Positions 33,204 to 41,237 of a stretch of DNA of 48,875 nt are shown here, one piece after another. This stretch comes from an uncultured Ectothiorhodospiraceae bacterium (GTDB taxonomy: Bacteria > Pseudomonadota > Gammaproteobacteria > S012-40). Every line of letters starts with the position of its first letter. Position 1 is the stretch's first letter. The notes under the pieces are model-generated. The model worked only from the letters and a program-made list of their open reading frames with translations, ran no database searches and was not told the origin of the DNA. The translations under genes and the position numbers were made by a program. The stretch covers positions 1-48,875 of the forward strand of contig CALZJE010000016.1 in NCBI GenBank assembly GCA_945787715.1, written 5' to 3'.

Positions 33204-35219
33204 TCAATCCAAAGTAACCACCATTTCAGGTTTCGTCGCTTCTACAGTTTCAAACAACGGCATAGACCTCGGCATGGCCAGGCGAGAACATACTGCTTGA
33301 ACTTCTTCATAAATTTGCTGTGGTTTGTCGGTGTAGCGTTGTGAAAAGTGGAATGGCACAAGTCGGCCAACTTCGGCGGCCATCGCGATTTCGCCACAGG
33401 CGCGCGTGGTTAAATGACCAGTGCGCATCGCTTGCTCGGCATCGGCCTCAACGAAACGGGCTTCGCAGAAAAAGGTGTGCGCGTAGTGAGCCAGGGTCTG
33501 CAGATGTTGGCGATTGTCTGGAGTGTCCGCGAGGTCGGTGGCATACACCAGCTTCTTGGTTGGTGCGATCAGCACAAGATCGTCCGCTAATGTTGCAATA
33601 TCTGTTTCACTACCGTCTGGCAACCGCACCCGTGCCTTCCAATTTTCAGCTAGCAGGTGTTGCTTTAATTCACTCAGCCACGGTCCTGGTTGCAAGCCGC
33701 GCATTCGCAGGCGGTCTTTGCGAATGTTGATCTCCTTTGCGGGTTCAAAGGTATAGACTAGTACCGGTGTGTGGTGATCTAGTAGTTGTGCCCTCACGCG
33801 GAAGCCAGCTTCTTGCAGTACTATTCCCTCGTCTAGCTCGACTTCCTTTAGAAACTCTCGACCTGCATGCCCAGCTTGTAAGCGAAACCAGTGCAGATGG
33901 TTAGTATGTAACTTAGTATGCAACTCTGCGACTTCGAAGCAGGGGCCACGTTCTGCCACACGATCCCAAAGAAAGCCTTGCAGAAAACCTTCGATGTGTC
34001 GGGCCAGCCCCGGCGGACCATAGAGCCTGCAGGCTGGGAACTCACCGATACGCGAGCGCAGTAACCATGGGAAACCGCTGATATGGTCCATGTGCGCATG
34101 GCTAATGAAGATGTCGGTCACCTGATGGGTAATGCGAGCCGGCAGGCGAGAACCATCACCCAAATCAAAGAGTAGGCTGCGGCGCTGATGGCGCAAGCGT
34201 AGGTGCAGAAGGGGATCACCGAAGACACCATTAACCAGGCTAACATCGGCCGACCCGACCCGACCAACGACACGTGGTCCGCCACTTTCCTGCATCGGTA
34301 TAGTCATGTCAGGGGGCGGCAGGTATTCGAGTCGCTCCGTTACAAATGGTATTGCGGTTTCCAACAGACCATCTATTGAGCGTTGTGCGTCACGCACCAA
34401 TAGGGTGTCGATCGCCAACGGCACAGCAGATGATCTGATGGTTAATTGCTGGGCTTGAAGTCTCACCACCTCAGCCATAGCTACAGGCTGATTGCATTGC
34501 AATAGCGCGACCTGCCTACCCACCCAGGCATTTTTTTCGCCAAGCGGTGGTGGTGTGCCAATAATGTTCAGCCTATCCAGATCGAGAGAGTGCTCTGTAG
34601 CTTCACTGACATAGGCATCCCAGCGTTCAGTACGCTGGCGGGCACGGGCACGCTTGCCCGGTCGTCTTGCTTCTGCTGAAGCGTGGACAACAAACACCTC
34701 GCTTGCTAAAGCACGCAGTTCATCAAGTAGCGGTGGTGGACGTTCTGCAGCGGTGAGGGCTAACACACCATCCGCATCAGTCGCCTCTAACAAACCTTGC
34801 AACAGCTCGCGACCTGCAACACCACGCACTACACCAGGGCCATCGATCAAGAGCACGCCATCGTTTATTAGTTGTGCCAGGCGTCGTACTGCCGTCACCA
34901 AAGGCAAACGGAAACGGCCTGCATCAAGACTGCACAAGGCCTCAAAATCCGAAACCTGCCAACTATCCGCCTGCCATCTGCCGAGAGAGACGGCACCTGG
35001 AAGACCAAACGCAGGAGAGCCAGGATCGGCGCAGATGCAGAAACACTTTCGACCTGTCGCAAAAAGGAAACGCGCCAGCTGCGCAGCCAGCGTCGATTTA
35101 CCTACACCCGGTGGACCATATAGCAACAGCCGACGATCATGTTTTATCACGGCATTGGTGATAGCTTCGGCGTTACAGGCTAAAATAGGCATTTCGTAGT
35201 TAGCTATATTTTTCACCAT
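33204..35219 (-). CDS. Fusion of Clp1/Grc3-like polynucleotide 5'-kinase and RNase Z-type MBL nuclease
   Basis: A 671-residue two-domain protein. The N-terminal P-loop domain has LLYGPPGVGKSTLAAQLARF (Walker A about 35-43) and, soon after, ADPGSPAFGLPGAVSLG (64-80), which mirrors the DxGQ-x-FTPPG-x-VSL signature of the Clp1/NOL9/Grc3 RNA 5'-kinases. Walker B is VLLIDGPGVV (122-131). From about 305 the chain is RNase Z-like: VNGVFGDPLLHLRLR, ISHAHMDHISGFPWLLRSR (ligands H374, H376, D378, H379), GPPGLARHIEGFL, LDHHTPVLVY, LVYATDLADT, TGHLTT and the FHFSQRY end. RNase Z makes tRNA 3' ends. It starts at ATG 35219 with AGGAGG about 14 bases upstream, 18 nt after the DUF6763-like gene, probably co-transcribed. 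High GC contrasts with the protease gene that converges on it. Kinase activity is inferred from motifs only. Confidence 0.82.
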   Translation of the reverse strand: MVKNIANYEMPILACNAEAITNAVIKHDRRLLLYGPPGVGKSTLAAQLARFLFATGRKCFCICADPGSPAFGLPGAVSLGRWQADSWQVSDFEALCSLDAGRFRLPLVTAVRRLAQLINDGVLLIDGPGVVRGVAGRELLQGLLEATDADGVLALTAAERPPPLLDELRALASEVFVVHASAEARRPGKRARARQRTERWDAYVSEATEHSLDLDRLNIIGTPPPLGEKNAWVGRQVALLQCNQPVAMAEVVRLQAQQLTIRSSAVPLAIDTLLVRDAQRSIDGLLETAIPFVTERLEYLPPPDMTIPMQESGGPRVVGRVGSADVSLVNGVFGDPLLHLRLRHQRRSLLFDLGDGSRLPARITHQVTDIFISHAHMDHISGFPWLLRSRIGEFPACRLYGPPGLARHIEGFLQGFLWDRVAERGPCFEVAELHTKLHTNHLHWFRLQAGHAGREFLKEVELDEGIVLQEAGFRVRAQLLDHHTPVLVYTFEPAKEINIRKDRLRMRGLQPGPWLSELKQHLLAENWKARVRLPDGSETDIATLADDLVLIAPTKKLVYATDLADTPDNRQHLQTLAHYAHTFFCEARFVEADAEQAMRTGHLTTRACGEIAMAAEVGRLVPFHFSQRYTDKPQQIYEEVQAVCSRLAMPRSMPLFETVEATKPEMVVTLD

Positions 35220-35237
35220 TGCATTGATGACAGCCTC

Positions 35238-35546
35238 CTACTCTCGATCAGGTTTCCTGTATTGTTTTAGTGGATCGCTCCAATCCCGGCGCGGAGTGTC
35301 TGTTATCTCAGTACCAAAATCGTCGACTTCACCGATGTCCATGGCACCAGACCAGTTCTCAGGTGCTTCACCAACTTTGATGTTCATATCGTACCAATTA
35401 CTTAGACTGACTTCTTCCAACTCTCCATCAAAATGCTGAATTTCAACAACACCTTCATCTTCATCGATAGCAACTACATAGAATCTTTGGCCCTTATCCA
35501 GATGGTAATACCAATTATTAATGATAGGATCCGCTTCGGTTGGCAT
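35238..35546 (-). CDS. DUF6763-like small acidic protein
   Basis: A 102-residue cytoplasmic acidic protein: IINNWYYHLDKGQRFYVVAI, DEDEGVVEIQHFDGELEEV, YDMNIKVGEAPENWSG and FGTEITDTPRRDW. I recall this pattern as DUF6763, a family of gammaproteobacteria without known function; the fold looks like an SH3-type beta barrel by its strand spacing. It lies 18 nt before the kinase/RNase Z fusion on the same strand, so a shared transcript and possibly a shared function are likely. Confidence 0.75.
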   Translation of the reverse strand: MPTEADPIINNWYYHLDKGQRFYVVAIDEDEGVVEIQHFDGELEEVSLSNWYDMNIKVGEAPENWSGAMDIGEVDDFGTEITDTPRRDWSDPLKQYRKPDRE

Positions 35547-35623
35547 GGTTTGTATCCTCCATGGTTAAAATGATATGGGATATATATAATTATGGACCAA
35601 GAATCATAAAAGGAAATAATATT

Positions 35624-35921
35624 TTATCCTAAGATTAAAAATCCATTGGGCGCAAGACTTGTTGCCAGCATCACTTCGTTGATGTCACGGTGCGTTTTCC
35701 AGGTGCTGGCGCGTTGATGATTGGGATCACGCCAGAATGATTCGATCTCATTGCGCATGGGCGCAAACTGCTGTGGCGATGGTTTCGGAAATGCGGCCAC
35801 CAAAAAGCACGCTGGCGAGAAACCACTTGAAATACTCCCGGTCATCATTGCTTGCTAGCGCAATGCTCAGCTCCTCTGAGTAGAGAGGACTCTTTTTGAG
35901 TTCTGTAAGGCTAGTCTCCAT
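35624..35921 (-). pseudogene. Frameshifted small gene remnant (HhH-GPD-like N-terminus possible)
   Basis: From ATG 35921 the minus strand encodes METSLTELKKSPLYSEELSI and continues with ASNDDREYFKWFLASVLFGG then RISETIA, which resembles the N-terminus of a family of small DNA-glycosylase-like proteins, then soon meets a stop. The next frame (shifted by one base) stays open from 35848 down to the stop at 35624 and ends RDPNHQRASTWKTHRDINEV then MLATSLAPNGFLILG. The two halves look like parts of one gene joined through a deletion and frameshift. The family identification is tentative. Confidence 0.5.
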
Positions 35922-36006
35922 TAACTAATCATAGTGAAAGTTTGCAATAATGTAACGTAACGACTAAACCAAAGGCATCAATAACAGCTAAACAGGAGAA
36001 GCAGCC

Positions 36007-36705
36007 ATGCCCAACATCTTGATCACTGGCAGCAATCGCGGCCTAGGATTGGAGTGGACGCGCCAATATGCGCGATTAGGTTGGCAGGTCTACGCAACTT
36101 GTCGTTTTCCCGATGAGGCTGAAGAGCTGCAGCAACTCAAACACGACTACCAGAATATCGACATTCATTGCCTCGATGTGACGAGTCACGACGAGATTGG
36201 CGTAGTGGCAGAGACGCTGCAAGATCAGCCCATTGACATTCTGCTAAACAATGCTGGTGTTTACCTGGAAAAATTTAAACACAACACTTTGGGGTATATC
36301 GACTACGTTGCGTGGGAGGAAACATTTACTGTTAATTCCCTGGGGGCGGTACGGGTCACCGAGGCATTCTCCAGCCATGTATCGCGCAGCGAAAAACGCC
36401 TGGTGGTGGTCATCACCAGCCACATGGGAAGCATCGCCGAAATCGATCATCCAGGCAGTTATGCCTATCGTTCCAGCAAGGCAGCCTTAAACGCGGCAAT
36501 GAAAGGGATCTCGTTGGAGCTTCAACCGCGTAGTGTAGGCATTTTACTGCTACACCCCGGCTGGGTAAAAACCCGTATGGGCGGACCAGATGCACTACTT
36601 AGCACAACAGAAAGTGTAAATGGTATGCGCGCTGTCATCGAGAGTTTTGATCTCCATAAATCGGGGAATTTCTATCGCTTTGATGGAGGTGTGATCCCGT
36701 GGTAA
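36007..36705 (+). CDS. SDR-family oxidoreductase
   Basis: A 232-residue Rossmann enzyme of the short-chain dehydrogenase family. NILITGSNRGLGLEWTRQYA is the TGxxxGxG cofactor loop, CLDVTSHDEI gives the acidic position, DILLNNAGVYLE the NNAG motif, VITSHMGSIAEI the catalytic Ser area and YAYRSSKAALNAAMKGISLE the Tyr-x-x-x-Lys pair. R33 in YATCRFPDEA suggests NADP(H). The substrate cannot be told. It is divergent from the pseudogene at 35.9 kb and precedes a THUMP relic. GC is higher than in the core genes. Confidence 0.9.
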   Translation: MPNILITGSNRGLGLEWTRQYARLGWQVYATCRFPDEAEELQQLKHDYQNIDIHCLDVTSHDEIGVVAETLQDQPIDILLNNAGVYLEKFKHNTLGYIDYVAWEETFTVNSLGAVRVTEAFSSHVSRSEKRLVVVITSHMGSIAEIDHPGSYAYRSSKAALNAAMKGISLELQPRSVGILLLHPGWVKTRMGGPDALLSTTESVNGMRAVIESFDLHKSGNFYRFDGGVIPW

Positions 36706-36778
36706 TACGATAATTGACACTGCTTACTGAGTAAGTTAAAGGTTAAGTAATCCTCTCAACGAATAAGAAGAATGGTCT

Positions 36779-36907
36779 ATGGGAAACTGGAACATCATTG
36801 TCACGGCACATGAACACCACTTTGCCCAGGCTTGTAAATTTCTCGAGGCCTTTGGTCAAGTTGCCAAAACGGACTTTTTTAATGTGCTGGATGATACAGG
36901 CAAATGA
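36779..36907 (+). pseudogene. Truncated THUMP-protein paralogue (N-terminal 42 residues)
   Basis: From ATG 36779 the frame reads MGNWNIIVTAHEHHFAQACK then FLEAFGQVAKTDFFNVLDDT and stops at 36907. It aligns with the first 40 residues of the intact THUMP gene at 43596 (MKEWNVVVTVHEHAHCYAQA then CRFLKTFGELARTDFFNVLT). The shared segment breaks right after FFNVL, so the rest has been deleted. Nucleotide divergence shows an old paralogue, not a recent copy. It lies 99 nt before the FtsH gene. Confidence 0.8.
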
Positions 36908-37006
36908 TATTAGGCAATATTTGTGATTTTTAGGTTAAACTAAAAGACAATGAATAAAAACATCACCTTTATAATTGGGAATTGAGCGAAACTTGGTCTT
37001 GATGCT

Positions 37007-38857
37007 ATGAACACCGAAAATCAACCCCCCAAACAACCTTTATCATGGATAACATTAGCCGTGATGCTAGGTTTTATCGTCTCCTATATGCTGTTCCGGG
37101 CTGTACCTACTGAGCCTGTCTATGATGTTCCTTATAGTGAGTTTAAAACTATGATTAGGGAACGGAGAATACAAGAGGTGATATTGCGTGGTGAGAATGT
37201 TGAAGGGCGGTTGTTTGTACCGGAGGTTATCGGGCCGCAAGGCGAGCAGGCAACACGATTTCAGAGTCGTATTCCAGCTTTTGGTGATTCAGCACTGTTG
37301 CTCGAGATGGAGGAGGCTGAAATTGCGGTGATAGTCGCCCCAGAGCGTGAAGAAAGTCTGTTTCAACAGTTACTTATAGCGACTCTGCCTTGGTTACTTT
37401 TTTTCGGTTTTTTTATTTGGATTATGGCGCGCACAGCTCGCAACATGGGGCGTTTTGGCGGACCTAATGAACTCGGTGGTTTTCTCAACCCCCCAGTTAA
37501 AGAGGCCGAGGTGCCCGAGGTGACTTTTGCTGATGTCGCCGGCCAGGAAAATGCCAAGCGAGAGATTACTGAGCTTGTTGAATACCTAAGAAATCCGGAG
37601 AAATTTCTTAAGCTCGGTGCAGAAATACCACGTGGTGTGCTGTTAATGGGAGCGCCGGGTACGGGAAAAACATTGCTGGCTAAGGCACTGGCCGGCGAAG
37701 CTGGCGTGCCGTTTTTTTCCATTTCTGGCTCAGAGTTTATCGAAGTTTTTGTTGGTGTTGGTGCTTCTCGTGTACGTCATTTATTCGAGGCAGCTAAAAA
37801 GAACTCCCCCAGTATCATCTTTATCGATGAGCTGGATAGTATCGGCCGTACCCGCGGTACTGGGCTGGGTGGTGGTCATGATGAACGCGAGCAAACCCTT
37901 AATCAAATCCTGGCTGAGATGGATGGTTTTAGCGGACGTGAAGCGGTGCTGTTGTTAGCTGCGACGAATCGTCCCGATGTGCTCGACCCAGCTCTGTTAC
38001 GACCTGGCCGCTTTGACCGTCATGTGATGTTGGACTTACCTGACCTGAAAGATCGTATCGCAATCTTAAGAGTGCATTCGCGCAAGACACCGCTAGCTCC
38101 AGAGGTCGATATGGACAAAATTGCCCGCGGTACACCAGGTTTTTCTGGCGCGGACCTCAAGAATCTGATCAATGAAGCTGCTATCTTGGCGGCTCGTGAG
38201 GATGAGCAACAGATCACCATGGCTGACTTTGATGAAGCACGCGATAAAGTACTCATGGGTACAGCGCGCACCCTGACAATCGAACCCGATGAACGCCATC
38301 GCTTAGCTGTACATGAGGCTGGCCATACCCTGGTGGCTTATTTTGCTCCTAATGCGGATACGCTCTACAAGGTAACCATTGTCCCACGTGGCCACGCACT
38401 GGGGGGTACCCAGCAACTGCCAGAACATGAACGCCACACCATGCCCGAAGAGTATCTGCAGGACCGCCTTGCCGTGATCTTTGGCGGCCGCGCTGCTGAA
38501 AAAGAGCTGCTCGGCACCTTAAGTTCCGGCGCTGATGATGATATTCACCAGGCCACTACTATGGCCCGCGCCATGGTCTCCCGTTGGGGTATGTCTGAAG
38601 AGGTGGGACCAGTTGATTTGCGCGAGAGTGAGAACCATCCTTTTCTAGGCCGCGAGATCGCCCAACCCCGTCATTACAGTGAGCACTCGGCCGAGACGGT
38701 GGATGACGCGGTAAGAGATTTGTTGATTAAGGCCGAGCAACGTGCCAGCAACATCATCACACAACATCGAGAAAAGCTGGATATATTAATCGCGCTGCTC
38801 GAAAAAGAAGAAACCCTCTACCGTGAGCAGATCGAAGAGTGTTTGGGAGCCGGGTAG
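37007..38857 (+). CDS. ftsH: FtsH-type ATP-dependent zinc metalloprotease (accessory copy)
   Basis: A 616-residue membrane AAA+ protease. Two N-terminal membrane helices (about 16-33 and 125-141) flank a small periplasmic domain. The AAA module has [19 protein letters not shown], Walker A GAPGTGKT (215-222), Walker [14 protein letters not shown] and the second region of homology [20 protein letters not shown]. The M41 protease site is [12 protein letters not shown] (H436, E437, H440). Housekeeping ftsH normally follows rlmE; here it stands among RNA-repair and envelope genes with higher GC, so a second copy is likely. Its substrate in this setting is unknown. TATAAT at 36970-36975 is a candidate -10 box upstream. 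Confidence 0.93.
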   Translation: MNTENQPPKQPLSWITLAVMLGFIVSYMLFRAVPTEPVYDVPYSEFKTMIRERRIQEVILRGENVEGRLFVPEVIGPQGEQATRFQSRIPAFGDSALLLEMEEAEIAVIVAPEREESLFQQLLIATLPWLLFFGFFIWIMARTARNMGRFGGPNELGGFLNPPVKEAEVPEVTFADVAGQENAKREITELVEYLRNPEKFLKLGAEIPRGVLLMGAPGTGKTLLAKALAGEAGVPFFSISGSEFIEVFVGVGASRVRHLFEAAKKNSPSIIFIDELDSIGRTRGTGLGGGHDEREQTLNQILAEMDGFSGREAVLLLAATNRPDVLDPALLRPGRFDRHVMLDLPDLKDRIAILRVHSRKTPLAPEVDMDKIARGTPGFSGADLKNLINEAAILAAREDEQQITMADFDEARDKVLMGTARTLTIEPDERHRLAVHEAGHTLVAYFAPNADTLYKVTIVPRGHALGGTQQLPEHERHTMPEEYLQDRLAVIFGGRAAEKELLGTLSSGADDDIHQATTMARAMVSRWGMSEEVGPVDLRESENHPFLGREIAQPRHYSEHSAETVDDAVRDLLIKAEQRASNIITQHREKLDILIALLEKEETLYREQIEECLGAG

Positions 38858-39353
38858 AATTAAGATGAATTGGCTGGCTAATGTAAAAAATACTGCCTCC
38901 TCAATGAATGCACCGCTTAGCTGGTAACAACCAAAAGTTGATAAATATACTAAGGTAAATAGATAAATAAAATTGTTCAATAAGAATGATTTTGATGAAT
39001 CGTGCCTCATAAATTTTCTCGCAATTAATCATTTTTAAAGAGCGTAGCGTATCGATTATGTATCAATATTATTCCCTATGAATTTTGTCATGATTGGCTC
39101 AATATAATTATATGTTAATTTGAATTATTTAAATCTCATACTGAACTACAGAGAATTCGCGACAATTACAAAAAAATATCTTTATTGAGAATAAAAAAAG
39201 CATCTATTGCGGAATCACCTCCAATATTACTTTTCAAACAGCAAGCGTTATGTTTTTGGCAAATAATAAAAACTCTTTTTCTAAACCTGGATTCTTTGTC
39301 TTAATCAAGCTATCTTTTAGATATATCGTGAATCAAATCATTTATATAGCACA
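38858..39353. other. AT-rich gap between ftsH and the envelope cassette
   Basis: About 500 bases, markedly richer in A/T than ftsH. No gene, repeat or intrinsic terminator was recognised. A frame of 20 codons from ATG 38868 ends at 38930 and is not convincing. The start codon of the next gene has no obvious ribosome-binding site. The switch in composition begins here, so this may be an insertion boundary. Confidence 0.45.
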
Positions 39354-40115
39354 ATGAAAATAGACAAAGGATTGTGGATATTAAAGCTTGCTATTATCAC
39401 GCTCATTCTATCGAGCATGTGCTTGCCAGCTGTATTTGCCAATGATTTAAAATATAAAAATCGCGGTGATCGTTACGAGGGGATTCGCTCCTTACCTGTT
39501 GGAGGGACGGACATTGAACTGATTTCTGCACTTGTTGATTATCGTGAAAAATCTGCACATTTATTAGGCCAGCTCAAGGTTCAATTTTACCTACCCCATT
39601 CGACGTCTGTTTTTTTAACGGTACGGGAATTAGACTATCGGCATTATTATTGGCTGGACAAAGTACAGCCTCCAAAGCCTTGGCAAAGCGGTTTTAATAA
39701 TCGTTTTAGCTGGCCAACAAAAGATGTTTTACAACAGCTGGATGATATTAAGATATCTGATTTGGGCGTAATAGCACGCTTGCAACATTCGGTTGGCAGA
39801 AAACAAGAAGAAGTGGCTCCTGTTATTTTATATCATTCTATATTACCAAAGCAGGTAAACGGCTATGTATTTACATTTCGGCTTGGCAATGATGCACGTT
39901 TAATCTGCCAGATTTATGAAAAAAATGCGGATTCACCAATCGTGGAAAAATTTTTTCCTCGAGTGCGTGCTGGCAGGCCGTTTCCATTTTCCTGGGATAG
40001 TACTAATGCCGCAGACGGAATTTATAAATTAGTTATAAATGGATATTTTCGGGGAACGATGGACGAGTTTAGCCAGATTGTCCATTTTTATCATCGAAAA
40101 TCGGTGGAGCCATAA
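39354..40115 (+). CDS. Exported protein of unknown function, first gene of envelope cassette
   Basis: I do not recognise this 253-residue protein. It has a signal peptide (about 1-29, cleavage after VFAN likely) and a periplasmic or surface body. The first part (HSTSVFLTVRELDYRHYYWL, LDKVQPPKPWQSGFNNRFSW) is rich in aromatic residues. The last 60 residues (RAGRPFPFSWDSTNAADGIY then KLVINGYF) resemble a FlgD-type Ig-like repeat. Its stop codon directly abuts the next ATG at 40116, which indicates one transcript with the two following genes. The start at 39354 has poor ribosome-binding sequence. Confidence 0.6.
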   Translation: MKIDKGLWILKLAIITLILSSMCLPAVFANDLKYKNRGDRYEGIRSLPVGGTDIELISALVDYREKSAHLLGQLKVQFYLPHSTSVFLTVRELDYRHYYWLDKVQPPKPWQSGFNNRFSWPTKDVLQQLDDIKISDLGVIARLQHSVGRKQEEVAPVILYHSILPKQVNGYVFTFRLGNDARLICQIYEKNADSPIVEKFFPRVRAGRPFPFSWDSTNAADGIYKLVINGYFRGTMDEFSQIVHFYHRKSVEP

Positions 40116-41237
40116 ATGCAAGCACACAACAGGAAGCTTTATGCACCCCTGTTATTTTTCGTCGCTATCACAACTGTGACTGCAATAGTCACTATTACAT
40201 CAATGTACTGGTATGTTCCTACGCGAATGCAATTGGATCTTCTGGTGGATCGTTTTGTTTTTACGTTTGATAAGCCCAATTCCACAGCCATTTTAAACAG
40301 AGTGCCTTTTGAATCCATTAGCATTGAAAAAATTTCGCAAGTCGAAATGTCACCTGAGACAATGGAATTGGCCGATCCTGCTCAATATGATTTGAAGGAA
40401 GATCGCTATCCCGAAGCGAGCTGGGTGCCACTTTCATTAAAAGAAAGCGTGTCCATCATTGAAAAACAACACTTACCCTCCTCGGTAATCACTTTTGATA
40501 CAGACATCGTTGGGCAGAGTTTTACTGCAATGATAAATCAATTATACGCTGTGCAAGGTGCAGAAGTGACTCTTGATCTTCGTGCTGATGCAGTAAACCA
40601 TCTCACACTTAGTATTTATCGGCAAAAGTCACTGGCTGAATTATCTTTCCTGGCACCGTTTTATGTAACTACAGAGTATTCGCAACTTAGAGGTATTGAA
40701 CATATCCCATTCGAAGCGGATTCATTAACCTACCGGGTTCATCTTTCTGAGCAAAATCGATTTGTAAATATTGAAAGTCAAGCTAATGCATTTGTCATGG
40801 TGATGACTATACCGACTGAAAAACTAACTGATAGTTTTACTGACGGAAATTTGCTAATTTCCGAAATCGATTTTTCTCGTCTGGACTATCAAGGACAACG
40901 TAGGTCAAGTTTGATAGGTAATGGAGAGATTCGCTATCCGGATTATCCACATATAGATAATCGATCATTTGATGGCTTTGTTCTTCTCGACCAATTGCAA
41001 AAATTCAACATCAAGCAGATTTCATTGAGTCAAGTACCTAAAGGCATACATCTACAACTTGATGGCATAGTGGGTAAAGCTTATACAGGTTCAGCAGAGT
41101 TTCCGGAAAACCAACTTCTCAGTGTTTTTGACAGAATTTGGGAGCATTCAAAATTAATTGCACTCTTTGTAATTATTGGATTTGTAATTCAAACAGTGAT
41201 TAAAACCTATCGCTTATACAAGGAACTTCATCAATGA
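40116..41237 (+). CDS. Bitopic membrane protein of unknown function, second gene of cassette
   Basis: A 373-residue protein with a membrane helix near each end: about residues 11-31 (PLLFFVAITTVTAIVTITSM) and about 347-363 (LIALFVIIGFVIQTVIKTYR). The large part between them, about 310 residues and mostly beta by its pattern, should lie in the periplasm. No family was recognised and there are no enzyme motifs or cysteines to suggest catalysis. The gene follows the first one without a gap and overlaps the third by four bases (ATGA), so it probably forms part of an envelope complex with them. Confidence 0.6.
   Translation: MQAHNRKLYAPLLFFVAITTVTAIVTITSMYWYVPTRMQLDLLVDRFVFTFDKPNSTAILNRVPFESISIEKISQVEMSPETMELADPAQYDLKEDRYPEASWVPLSLKESVSIIEKQHLPSSVITFDTDIVGQSFTAMINQLYAVQGAEVTLDLRADAVNHLTLSIYRQKSLAELSFLAPFYVTTEYSQLRGIEHIPFEADSLTYRVHLSEQNRFVNIESQANAFVMVMTIPTEKLTDSFTDGNLLISEIDFSRLDYQGQRRSSLIGNGEIRYPDYPHIDNRSFDGFVLLDQLQKFNIKQISLSQVPKGIHLQLDGIVGKAYTGSAEFPENQLLSVFDRIWEHSKLIALFVIIGFVIQTVIKTYRLYKELHQ

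Noticed and set aside
34654-35199. Long frame opposite the kinase domain of the fusion gene (181 codons)
   Set aside because: Antisense to clear family motifs in the real gene and low in complexity (Ser/Arg/Pro-rich); a by-product of GC-rich codons.
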